Below are positions 1 to 5,883 of a stretch of 6,840 nt of DNA, in pieces (position 1 is the stretch's first letter; every line of letters starts with the position of its first letter). This stretch comes from an uncultured Veillonella sp. (lineage in GTDB: Bacteria > Bacillota > Negativicutes > Veillonellales > Veillonellaceae): the NCBI GenBank assembly GCA_900757715.1, contig CAAEOZ010000315.1, positions 1 to 6,840 on the forward strand, written 5' to 3'. A program made the position numbers and the translations under genes. The notes under the pieces were generated by a model, which worked only from the letters and a program-made list of their open reading frames with translations, was not told the DNA's origin and ran no database searches.

Positions 1-6
1 CAAGTT

Positions 7-1824
7 GTGACGAAACAACAAGCGTTGCGCATGTTGGAGACCTACTTTGGGTATACCTCCTTTAGACCGGCTCAAGAGGCTCCTATTGCATCCTTGTTGC
101 GGAATAAAGATGTAATTGGCATTATGCCGACAGGGGCTGGAAAGTCTATCTGTTTCCAGATACCTGCGCTCTGTAAGGCGGGATTGACTATCGTGTTTTC
201 TCCGCTTATTTCTCTTATGAAAGACCAAGTGGATGGTCTCTTGGTGCAGAATATACCAGCGGCACTCATCAATAGTACACTTACACAATCTGAGTTTAAT
301 AAAACCATGTACGAAGTACGCAGTGGTAAGATTAAACTTTTATATATTGCACCAGAGCGGTTGAGCTCTAATTTTTTCTATAATGTACTGCGAGCGTTAC
401 CGATTGCTCAAGTCATTGTAGATGAGGCTCATTGTATCTCTGAGTGGGGCCATGACTTTAGACCGTCTTATCGCCTTATCGGTGAGTGGCTTGATTCATT
501 GCCAAAGAGACCTATCGTGGGGGCTTTCACGGCGACGGCGACGAAATATGTAGAAAATGATATAAAAAAATTATTAGGTCTAGATAAGGCTAACGTATAC
601 GTGACGGGTTTTGATCGGCCTAATTTATCCTTCTCTGTCATCCGCACACCAAAGCGGATGGATTACGTTGTCCATTATGTGCGTCAGCACGTCAATGAAA
701 ATGGTATTATCTATTGTGCAACGCGCAAGGATGTAGATCGTGTGTATGAAAATTTAACCCGTGCGGGCATTAAAGCGGGTCATTATCACGGAGGACTCAA
801 CGACGAGGTGCGCCGTGAAATGCAGAATGCCTACGCAGATGATAAATTACAGGTTATGGTGGCGACGAATGCCTTTGGTATGGGCATTGATAAAAGCAAT
901 GTACGCTATGTGCTACATTATCAAATGCCGCGTAATATGGAGTCCTATTATCAGGAGGCAGGGCGAGCCGGCCGTGATGGGGCACCTGCTGAATGTATTT
1001 TGCTTTATAGTGGGCAGGATGTACAAGTTCATAAGTATTTGATTGAACAGTCCATCGAAACGCCTGAGCGACAAAATGTGGAGTTACGTAAATTGCAGTC
1101 CATGATTGATTACTGTTTCTGTAGTAATTGCTTGCGTAAATATATGCTTAATTACTTTGGTGAAAGCACCGTTTGGACAACCTGTGATAATTGTAGCTCT
1201 TGTAAGGGCTCTGCTGATAAGGTCAATGTTACGAAAGAAGCAAAGACTATTTTCCGTGCTATTATGGGCACCGATGAGCGATATGGAGCATCCATGATAA
1301 CCTCTATCGTCCGCGGGGAGCGAACGGATCGGATTATGCGTGCTGGACATGATGCATTACCTGTCTTTGGCTTACTGAGCAATGTAGATGAAAAATCTAT
1401 TAAAGGACTTATCCAACAGTTTGTAGCATCTGGCTACTTGCGCAGTTCGACGGGAAAATATCCTGTGTTATCCTTAACGGCTGGTGCCGAGGAAGTGTTA
1501 GCAGGTCGTAAAGAGGTGGAGGAAATTAGACAACATGTGTCTGTGCCCTCTCGTACTAGTAAGTCTGTTACCTCAGTGGCACGAGGAAAATCCAGTTCTA
1601 CATCGGGCGGTTTATTTGAACATTTACGTCAACATCGTAAGCACTTGGCAGAAGAAGCGGGCCTTAGACCATATCTTATCTTCCCTGATACAGTACTCAT
1701 AGATTTGGCAAATTTACGACCTACTACATTAGGTGAGTTTGGTAATGTTAAAGGCGTAGGGGAAGCAAAATTGAAAAAATATGGTCTTACCTTTTTACAG
1801 GCCATTGCAGAATATAAGGGATAA
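7..1824 (+). CDS. recQ: ATP-dependent DNA helicase RecQ
   Basis: This is a superfamily 2 3'-5' DNA helicase acting in recombination and replication-fork repair. All expected domains are visible in 605 residues, close to E. coli RecQ in length. Motif 0 is FRPAQE (19-24), Walker A is TGAGKS (42-47), and motif Ia is SPLISLMKDQ (65-74). The DEAH box (139-142) is followed by the RecQ aromatic-rich loop SEWGHDFRPSY (145-155). Motif III is TATAT (175-179), motif V lies near 286-296, and motif VI is QEAGRAGRDG (316-325). The zinc site has C375, C393, C396 and C399. A winged-helix RQC domain spans about 405-500 (RYG 425-427, GHD 447-449). A Ser-rich linker (about 510-535) leads to an HRDC domain (536-605). 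The GTG start at 7 is uncertain: only six bases precede it, no ribosome site can be judged, and the frame stays open to the window edge. ATG at 31 is the alternative but would leave almost nothing before motif 0. Confidence 0.95.
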   Translation: MTKQQALRMLETYFGYTSFRPAQEAPIASLLRNKDVIGIMPTGAGKSICFQIPALCKAGLTIVFSPLISLMKDQVDGLLVQNIPAALINSTLTQSEFNKTMYEVRSGKIKLLYIAPERLSSNFFYNVLRALPIAQVIVDEAHCISEWGHDFRPSYRLIGEWLDSLPKRPIVGAFTATATKYVENDIKKLLGLDKANVYVTGFDRPNLSFSVIRTPKRMDYVVHYVRQHVNENGIIYCATRKDVDRVYENLTRAGIKAGHYHGGLNDEVRREMQNAYADDKLQVMVATNAFGMGIDKSNVRYVLHYQMPRNMESYYQEAGRAGRDGAPAECILLYSGQDVQVHKYLIEQSIETPERQNVELRKLQSMIDYCFCSNCLRKYMLNYFGESTVWTTCDNCSSCKGSADKVNVTKEAKTIFRAIMGTDERYGASMITSIVRGERTDRIMRAGHDALPVFGLLSNVDEKSIKGLIQQFVASGYLRSSTGKYPVLSLTAGAEEVLAGRKEVEEIRQHVSVPSRTSKSVTSVARGKSSSTSGGLFEHLRQHRKHLAEEAGLRPYLIFPDTVLIDLANLRPTTLGEFGNVKGVGEAKLKKYGLTFLQAIAEYKG

Positions 1825-1837
1825 TAAATTTTACTGT

Positions 1838-1863
1838 ATATATGGTAGTGCCATATATTTTTT
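1838..1863 (+). terminator. weak hairpin with T-run after recQ
   Basis: An 8-bp perfect stem (ATATATGG, 1838-1845, pairing with CCATATAT, 1851-1858) encloses a 5-nt loop and runs straight into six Ts (1858-1863). It begins 14 bases after the recQ stop, where a Rho-independent terminator would be expected. The stem has only two G-C pairs, so it would be inefficient, and some read-through into thyA is plausible. Confidence 0.45.
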
Positions 1864-1900
1864 AGTATGATAGTACTATATATTTTAGTAAGATTAGCAA
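1854..1900. repeat. imperfect tandem repeat in the recQ-thyA spacer
   Basis: Two adjacent units of about 23 bp share the pattern TATATTTT, AGTA, GAT, AG. TTAGTA occurs at 1862-1867 and again at 1885-1890, and a third copy lies at 1909-1914. The spacing is 23 and 24 bp. The second unit differs from the first by small indels (a shorter T-run, one extra T). The 125-bp spacer is extremely AT-rich, so chance similarity is possible. Confidence 0.4.
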
Positions 1901-1904
1901 GATA

Positions 1905-1932
1905 TACGTTAGTATTTTTTGCTCATTATAAA
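1905..1932 (+). promoter_or_regulatory. possible weak promoter for thyA
   Basis: TATAAA at 1927-1932 resembles a -10 box, with TACGTT at 1905-1910 as a poor -35 after a 16-bp spacer. Transcription starting near 1939 would leave only a very short leader before the thyA ATG, overlapping its ribosome site. Some promoter is expected because recQ has a candidate terminator, but this match is weak and AT-rich DNA yields such matches easily. Confidence 0.25.
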
Positions 1933-1939
1933 TAGATTT

Positions 1940-1945
1940 AGGGGG
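1940..1945 (+). promoter_or_regulatory. ribosome binding site of thyA
   Basis: AGGGGG lies four bases before the ATG at 1950, slightly closer than usual, with a run of five Gs rather than the canonical GGAGG. It supports ATG 1950 as the start, and the product then begins level with known ThyA proteins. Confidence 0.6.
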
Positions 1946-1949
1946 ATAT

Positions 1950-2741
1950 ATGAGCTTAGCAGATACACAATACCTCGGTATTATTGAAAATATTTTAGAT
2001 CATGGCATTTATGGTCAAAACCGTACAGGAATTGCAACGTACAAATTGCCTCAACAAATCATGCAATTTGACTTGCAAGAGGAATTTCCAATTTTAACCA
2101 CTAAATTTGTAGCTTTTAAAACAGCCGTAAAAGAATTATTGTGGATTTGGCAAATGCAGTCCAATGACGTACGCAAACTACAAGAAATGAATGTGCATGT
2201 GTGGGATGAATGGATGCGTGAAGATGGAACTATCGGTAAAGCATACGGCTACCAAATTGCGAAGTACAAACAACTAGATAAGCTTATCAAAACAATCAAA
2301 GAAGATCCTAATAGCCGTCGAATGATTGTAACCCTTTGGAATATTGAAGATTTAGATGATATGGCGTTACAACCATGTGCGTATGAAACCTTATGGGATG
2401 TAGGGGATGGTTACTTAAACTGCATGCTCATACAACGCAGTGGCGATATGGGGCTTGGCGTTCCGTTTAACACAGCTCAATATGCGGCATTACAATGTAT
2501 GATTGCTCAAGTAACCGGTCTAAAACCTGGTAAATTTACACATGTCATCAACAATGCCCATATCTATGAAAATCACGTAGATGCGTTGCGTGAGCAATTA
2601 GCACGTCGCGATCAAGCATTGCCTGCGCCAAAAATTATCGTGAATCCTGAGGTAAAAGACTTCTATGATTTTACACCAGAGGACGTTACCTTAGATGGTT
2701 ATGAGCATCTTGGTAAATTATCTATGACTGTTGCTGTATAG
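1950..2741 (+). CDS. thyA: thymidylate synthase ThyA
   Basis: This cytosolic enzyme methylates dUMP to dTMP, with 5,10-methylene-tetrahydrofolate as one-carbon and hydride donor, releasing dihydrofolate. The 263 residues match the usual bacterial length of about 264. Visible functional residues are phosphate-binding R25 (NRTG), E62 in KELLW, W85/W88 in VWDEW, the arginine pair R123-R124 (SRRMIV), nucleophile C143 (QPCAYE), R163-S164 and D166 (QRSGDMGLG), N174 in PFN, H204/Y206 in AHIY, and the C-terminal VAV carboxylate. The residue after the catalytic cysteine is Ala where E. coli has His147. The PCxYET context, KELLWIWQ and NPEVKDFYDFT resemble B. subtilis ThyA and its phage relative, as I recall them, rather than E. 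coli ThyA. The GDxH element common in the family reads NNAH (201-204). folA follows 77 bp downstream and recycles its dihydrofolate product. Confidence 0.96.
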   Translation: MSLADTQYLGIIENILDHGIYGQNRTGIATYKLPQQIMQFDLQEEFPILTTKFVAFKTAVKELLWIWQMQSNDVRKLQEMNVHVWDEWMREDGTIGKAYGYQIAKYKQLDKLIKTIKEDPNSRRMIVTLWNIEDLDDMALQPCAYETLWDVGDGYLNCMLIQRSGDMGLGVPFNTAQYAALQCMIAQVTGLKPGKFTHVINNAHIYENHVDALREQLARRDQALPAPKIIVNPEVKDFYDFTPEDVTLDGYEHLGKLSMTVAV

Positions 2742-2778
2742 CATTGTATTCATGATAATTGTTAAATAGCATAATATG

Positions 2779-2794
2779 TATGGCTGTTGCCATA
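2779..2794. repeat. small hairpin in the thyA-folA spacer
   Basis: TATGGC (2779-2784) and GCCATA (2789-2794) form a perfect 6-bp stem around the loop TGTT, extendable by one G-U pair in RNA. No T-run follows, so it does not look like a terminator. It resembles the hairpin after recQ (TATGG, short loop, GCCATATA). It may be an mRNA-processing or stability element, or a small dispersed palindrome. Confidence 0.4.
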
Positions 2795-2808
2795 TAGTAT
2801 TAACCGAA

Positions 2809-2814
2809 AGAGGG
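2809..2814 (+). promoter_or_regulatory. ribosome binding site of folA
   Basis: AGAGGG lies four bases before the ATG at 2819, the same short spacing as in thyA. It fixes the start, which gives a product whose residue numbering matches E. coli DHFR through the first 57 positions. Confidence 0.6.
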
Positions 2815-2818
2815 CAGT

Positions 2819-3313
2819 ATGTTAGCACTAATCGTAGCCGTAGCACATAGTCGTGTAATCGGTAAAGATAATACCTTGATTTGGCATTTGCCAAATGATT
2901 TGAAATTCTTTAAGGAAAAAACAACAGGCCATGTTATCATCATGGGCCGTAAGACCTTTGAAAGCTTACCGTTCTTGTTGCCAAACCGTGAGCATTGGGT
3001 AATTACTCGTGATAAAGGCTTTGATGTGCCAGAAGGTGTTAGAGTTTTCCATAGCCCTGAGGCGGCTGCTGAAGCAGCACGTGCTCTTGATGCGGTCTAC
3101 GTTATTGGTGGCGCTCAAGTATACGAGGCTTTTCTACCTTACGTAGATACTATGTATATCACTGAAGTAGACCACGAATTTGACGGGGATGCATTTTTCC
3201 CTGAGTTCTCTGAGGAGGCTTTTACCATTGAGTCCGTAGTAGACGGCGCGGTGGATGAAAAGAACAAATATCCTCATCGTTTTGTAACCTATCGCAGAAA
3301 GGCAGCTAAATGA
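2819..3313 (+). CDS. folA: dihydrofolate reductase
   Basis: This enzyme reduces dihydrofolate to tetrahydrofolate with NADPH. It restores the cofactor consumed by ThyA and is the family target of trimethoprim. The 164 residues are a normal length for chromosomal DHFR. Features in order are VIGKDN (13-18), the Met20-type loop NTLIWHLPNDL (18-28) with W22 and the substrate-protonating acid D27, F31, the NADPH-contacting GRKTFES (43-49), R57 in LPNR for the folate glutamate, the glycine pair G97-G98 followed by Y102 (VIGGAQVYEAF), T115, and DGDAFFPEF near 122-130. Position 21 is Ile where E. coli has Pro. The L28, F31 and Y102 region shows no obvious resistance-type change, but sensitivity cannot be judged from sequence alone. 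The gap after thyA lacks a clear terminator or promoter, so co-transcription is likely. The stop codon overlaps the start of tex. Confidence 0.95.
   Translation: MLALIVAVAHSRVIGKDNTLIWHLPNDLKFFKEKTTGHVIIMGRKTFESLPFLLPNREHWVITRDKGFDVPEGVRVFHSPEAAAEAARALDAVYVIGGAQVYEAFLPYVDTMYITEVDHEFDGDAFFPEFSEEAFTIESVVDGAVDEKNKYPHRFVTYRRKAAK
3296..3302 (+). promoter_or_regulatory. ribosome binding site of tex inside the folA end
   Basis: AGAAAGG ends seven bases before the tex ATG at 3310 and lies within the last folA codons. With the ATGA stop-start overlap (3310-3313), it supports both the chosen start and coupled translation of folA and tex. Confidence 0.55.
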
Positions 3314-5622
3314 GTGAAAGAATGTTTGCCATCATCGGCAGTGAATTAAATGTTAAGCCAAAGCAGGTGCAAGCTGCGGTAGAATTATTGGACGAAGGCA
3401 ATACGGTACCATTTATTGCTCGTTATCGTAAAGAAGTAACGGGCGAATTGCAAGATGAGCAATTGCGCACCATTGAAGAACGTATTAAATATTTAAGAAA
3501 CTTGGAAACACGTCGTCAAGAAATCATTGATTCTATTACAGAACAAGAGAAGATGACAGATGAGTTAATGAAGTCCTTAGAGGCGGCAACAAAGCTTCAA
3601 GAATTAGAAGATCTCTATTTACCGTATCGTCCTAAGAAACGTACGCGCGCCATGATTGCTCGAGAACGTGGATTAGAGCCGTTGGCAGAGATGATGATTA
3701 ATGATACTGTTACATCTGGTGATCCTTTAGAGATTGCACAAGAATTTGTAACAGAAGAGGTTCTTACGCCAGAGGATGCGATTCAAGGTGCTTCTGATAT
3801 CGTAGCGGAAATCGTCAGCGATAGTGCAGACTTCCGGGCCTACTTGCGTAAAAAGATGTGGAATGAAGGCTTTATTCAAGCTGAGTTGACTGGTGATGAA
3901 GAGGTACAACAACAGTTCTTGCAATACGCAGAATATGCTGAACCGGTTCGTCAAATGCCGTCTCACCGTATCTTGGCGGTAAATCGCGGTGAAAAAATAG
4001 GTGCTTTGAAATTAGCTCTTACTGTACCAGGTGATACTTATGTTGCTTACATGGTGCAAAAGTTAGAGAAAAATCCAAAATCCATCTTCGCAGAGTACAA
4101 AGCGGCTGCTGTAGCCGATGCGTACAAACGTCTTATTTTCCCAGCTTTAGAGCGTGAAATTCGCAATGAGTTGACGGAAAATGCCGATGAGCAAGCTATC
4201 AAGGTGTTCGGTGTAAATCTTAAAAATCTATTGTTACAACCGCCATTGGCAGGGCATGTTATCATGGGCCTCGACCCAGGGTACCGCACCGGTTGTAAGA
4301 TGGCGATTATCGATCAACAAGGCAATGTGCTCGATTACGGTGCTTACTACTTAACGAATAGTGAAAAGCTTCGCAAGGAAGCTCAAAAGGTATTGGCTGA
4401 TAAAATCCGTAAGTTTAAGGTTACTCTTTTATCCATTGGTAATGGTACTGCATCCTACGAAACAGAGCAATTTGCATCTACTATGATTGAAGAGGAAAAA
4501 TTAGATTGTCACTATATCATCACTAATGAAGCGGGCGCATCTGTGTACTCAGCATCTAAATTAGCTATCGATGAGTTACCAGATTTAGACGTTACCATTC
4601 GCGGTGCCGTATCTATTGCACGCCGTGTACAAGATCCATTGGCTGAATCTGTTAAAATCGATCCTAAATCTATCGGCGTAGGTCAATATCAACATGACGT
4701 AAACCAAAAACAATTGACTCATACCTTAGACCAAGTGGTTGAAACTGTAGTAAATCACGTTGGGGTAGAGCTAAATACTGCATCCCCAGCTATCTTGCAA
4801 CATGTTGCAGGCATTTCTAGTGCTGTGGCTAAGAATATTGTTGCATATCGTCAAGAGAATGGTGTGTTTAAAAGCCGTAAGGAATTGCTAAAAGTGCCTC
4901 GTTTAGGCCCTGCAGCCTTTACACAATGTGCTGGTTTCTTGCGCTTACAACATGGTAAAAATCCACTGGATAATACATCCGTCCATCCAGAGTCTTATGA
5001 ATTGGCAGAGCGCATCATTGGTGAGTTAGGCTTTACCTTAAAAGACTTGCAAGATAAATCTCAATTAGAAGCATTGCAAGTAAAATTACCTCTTGTAGAT
5101 GCTGAGAAAATGGCTGCCAAGCTTGATGCGGGCGTGCCGACTGTTCGAGATATCTTGGCGGCTCTTGCTAAACCAGGTCGCGACCCTCGTGAAGATTTAC
5201 CGGCTCCATTGACCAGAAAACACGTAGTGAGTCTTGAAGATATCAAGGTAGGTACCGTTGTAAAAGGTACTGTTCATAACGTAGTTGATTTCGGAGCTTT
5301 CGTAGACTTTGGGCTTAAAACGAATGGTCTATTACATCGTAGCGAGCTTTGTAACAGCCGTCAGCATCCATCTGATGTGCTTGCTGTAGGTGATATTATC
5401 GAAGCTCAAATCATTTCTGTTGACGTAAAACGCAATCGCATCGGTTTATCTGTAAAAGCATTGCAACCGGAAAAGTCGAAGAATAACGATAATAACCGTA
5501 TTAGAAATAACAATGGTCAGCGTCGAAATAATGGTAACCGAAATAACAACCGTAATAATGGCGGACGTCAAAATGATAATCACAATAATGGCTCTCGTAA
5601 TAATGGGAATCGTCGAAACTGA
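3310..5622 (+). CDS. tex: Tex-family transcription accessory protein with S1 domain
   Basis: Tex proteins are cytoplasmic nucleic-acid-binding factors linked to transcription and RNA metabolism; their exact role is poorly defined. The 770 residues show the full family layout. A helical Tex N-terminal region (about 1-200) contains TVPFIARYRKE and DLYLPYRPKKRTRA. A YqgF/RNase H-like fold starts at GLDPGYRTGCK (320-330), with GNGTAS (377-382), ASVYSAS, ARRVQDPLAE (437-446) and IGVGQYQHDV ending at 464. Tandem helix-hairpin-helix motifs follow at about 495-545 (VAGISSAVA, VPRLGPAAF). An S1 RNA-binding domain occupies about 646-717 (VKGTVHNVVDFGAFVDFG). The final 52 residues (719-770) form an Asn/Arg/Gly-rich basic tail that looks disordered. 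ATG 3310 is chosen because it overlaps the folA stop and has a Shine-Dalgarno match. It is probably the last gene of the thyA-folA-tex transcript, which ends at the hairpin terminator at 5700-5739. Confidence 0.95.
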   Translation: MSERMFAIIGSELNVKPKQVQAAVELLDEGNTVPFIARYRKEVTGELQDEQLRTIEERIKYLRNLETRRQEIIDSITEQEKMTDELMKSLEAATKLQELEDLYLPYRPKKRTRAMIARERGLEPLAEMMINDTVTSGDPLEIAQEFVTEEVLTPEDAIQGASDIVAEIVSDSADFRAYLRKKMWNEGFIQAELTGDEEVQQQFLQYAEYAEPVRQMPSHRILAVNRGEKIGALKLALTVPGDTYVAYMVQKLEKNPKSIFAEYKAAAVADAYKRLIFPALEREIRNELTENADEQAIKVFGVNLKNLLLQPPLAGHVIMGLDPGYRTGCKMAIIDQQGNVLDYGAYYLTNSEKLRKEAQKVLADKIRKFKVTLLSIGNGTASYETEQFASTMIEEEKLDCHYIITNEAGASVYSASKLAIDELPDLDVTIRGAVSIARRVQDPLAESVKIDPKSIGVGQYQHDVNQKQLTHTLDQVVETVVNHVGVELNTASPAILQHVAGISSAVAKNIVAYRQENGVFKSRKELLKVPRLGPAAFTQCAGFLRLQHGKNPLDNTSVHPESYELAERIIGELGFTLKDLQDKSQLEALQVKLPLVDAEKMAAKLDAGVPTVRDILAALAKPGRDPREDLPAPLTRKHVVSLEDIKVGTVVKGTVHNVVDFGAFVDFGLKTNGLLHRSELCNSRQHPSDVLAVGDIIEAQIISVDVKRNRIGLSVKALQPEKSKNNDNNRIRNNNGQRRNNGNRNNNRNNGGRQNDNHNNGSRNNGNRRN

Positions 5623-5643
5623 TAATTTTTTAGAAGGCTAGTT

Positions 5644-5661
5644 AATCTATATTAATAGATT
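5644..5661. repeat. AT-rich inverted repeat after tex
   Basis: AATCTAT (5644-5650) and ATAGATT (5655-5661) are perfect 7-bp arms around the loop ATTA. Two more 5-bp hairpins follow: AATGA/TCATT at 5665-5677 and TGACT/AGTCA at 5680-5692. None has a T-run. They fill the 77 bases between the tex stop and the main terminator and may only shape the 3' end of the transcript. Confidence 0.35.
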
Positions 5662-5699
5662 TTAAATGAAACTCATTCTTGACTAAAAGTCATTATACG

Positions 5700-5739
5700 A
5701 AAAACCGCACCCTCTATGGTTTTAGAGGGTGCGGTTTTT
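5700..5739 (+). terminator. strong Rho-independent terminator after tex
   Basis: A perfect 17-bp stem (5700-5716 with 5723-5739) has the GC-rich core ACCGCACCCTC and a 6-nt loop TGGTTT. It has five As on the left flank and five Ts on the right, the usual intrinsic-terminator form for the + strand. The mirrored A-run means it could also stop transcription coming from the other strand. It separates the thyA-folA-tex unit from the aldehyde dehydrogenase gene. Confidence 0.92.
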
Positions 5740-5776
5740 CTATATAACTAAAATCTATGCATATTAATGCAGAACA

Positions 5777-5798
5777 GATATATCGAAAATGGTATATC
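5777..5798. promoter_or_regulatory. upstream dyad, possible regulator site
   Basis: GATATATC (5777-5784) and GGTATATC (5791-5798) pair over eight positions, one of them a T-G wobble, with a 6-nt centre. The dyad ends three bases before the -35 box of the downstream promoter. Its right half is shared with the inverted repeat at 5793-5819, giving three GATATA/TATATC half-sites in a row. Confidence 0.35.
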
Positions 5799-5819
5799 TA
5801 ATTGAAAATTTTAGATATA
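5793..5819. promoter_or_regulatory. operator-like inverted repeat over the -35 region
   Basis: TATATCTAA (5793-5801) and TTAGATATA (5811-5819) are perfect 9-bp arms with a 9-bp gap that contains the -35 box. The left arm abuts the -35 and the right arm lies in the promoter spacer. That is where a repressor dimer would block RNA polymerase. I do not recognise the sequence as the site of a named regulator, and AT-rich DNA produces palindromes readily. Confidence 0.45.
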
Positions 5820-5830
5820 AGGAGTATGAT
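5802..5830 (+). promoter_or_regulatory. sigma-70-type promoter of the aldehyde dehydrogenase gene
   Basis: TTGAAA (5802-5807) and TATGAT (5825-5830) are separated by exactly 17 bp, each one base from consensus. Transcription would start near 5837, leaving a leader of about 47 bases. Its position after a strong terminator and before a good ribosome site supports it. Confidence 0.75.
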
Positions 5831-5870
5831 GTAATCACAGAGGGGAAATTCCTAAATCATATTCCTAAAG

Positions 5871-5876
5871 AGGAGG
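5871..5876 (+). promoter_or_regulatory. consensus ribosome binding site of the aldehyde dehydrogenase gene
   Basis: AGGAGG lies seven bases before the ATG at 5884 and is the best Shine-Dalgarno match in the window. It fixes the start and suggests high translation. An upstream TCCT (5863-5866) could pair with its first four bases through a 4-nt loop, but only weakly. Confidence 0.85.
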
Positions 5877-5883
5877 TAATGCA

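Noticed and set aside
72..1382. Minus-strand and alternate-frame open frames inside recQ (for example 72-308, 761-1042, 1084-1350, 1152-1382)
   Set aside because: They lie entirely within a well-supported helicase gene, have no ribosome site of note, and encode no recognisable motif.
2742..2818. A separate promoter for folA in the thyA-folA spacer
   Set aside because: TTGTTA (2759), CATAAT (2770) and TATAGT (2793) look box-like, but no pair has acceptable spacing and sequence, so read-through from thyA is simpler.
3727..5246. Minus-strand open frames inside tex (3727-3966, 4047-4289, 5061-5246)
   Set aside because: They are antisense shadows of conserved Tex domains with no family resemblance and no promoter or ribosome-site support.
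5467..5619. The Tex tail as a frameshift artefact
   Set aside because: The frame runs unbroken from the S1 domain, the biased composition is consistent to the stop, and the stop precedes a normal terminator, so a genuine low-complexity tail is more likely.
5679..5707. TTGACT at 5679-5684 as a -35 box
   Set aside because: The expected -10 position falls in the GC-rich arm of the terminator, with no TATAAT-like sequence.
5740..5870. Riboswitch or T-box leader before the aldehyde dehydrogenase
   Set aside because: The predicted leader is only about 47 bases, with no conserved aptamer core or T-box sequence and no second terminator before the start codon.
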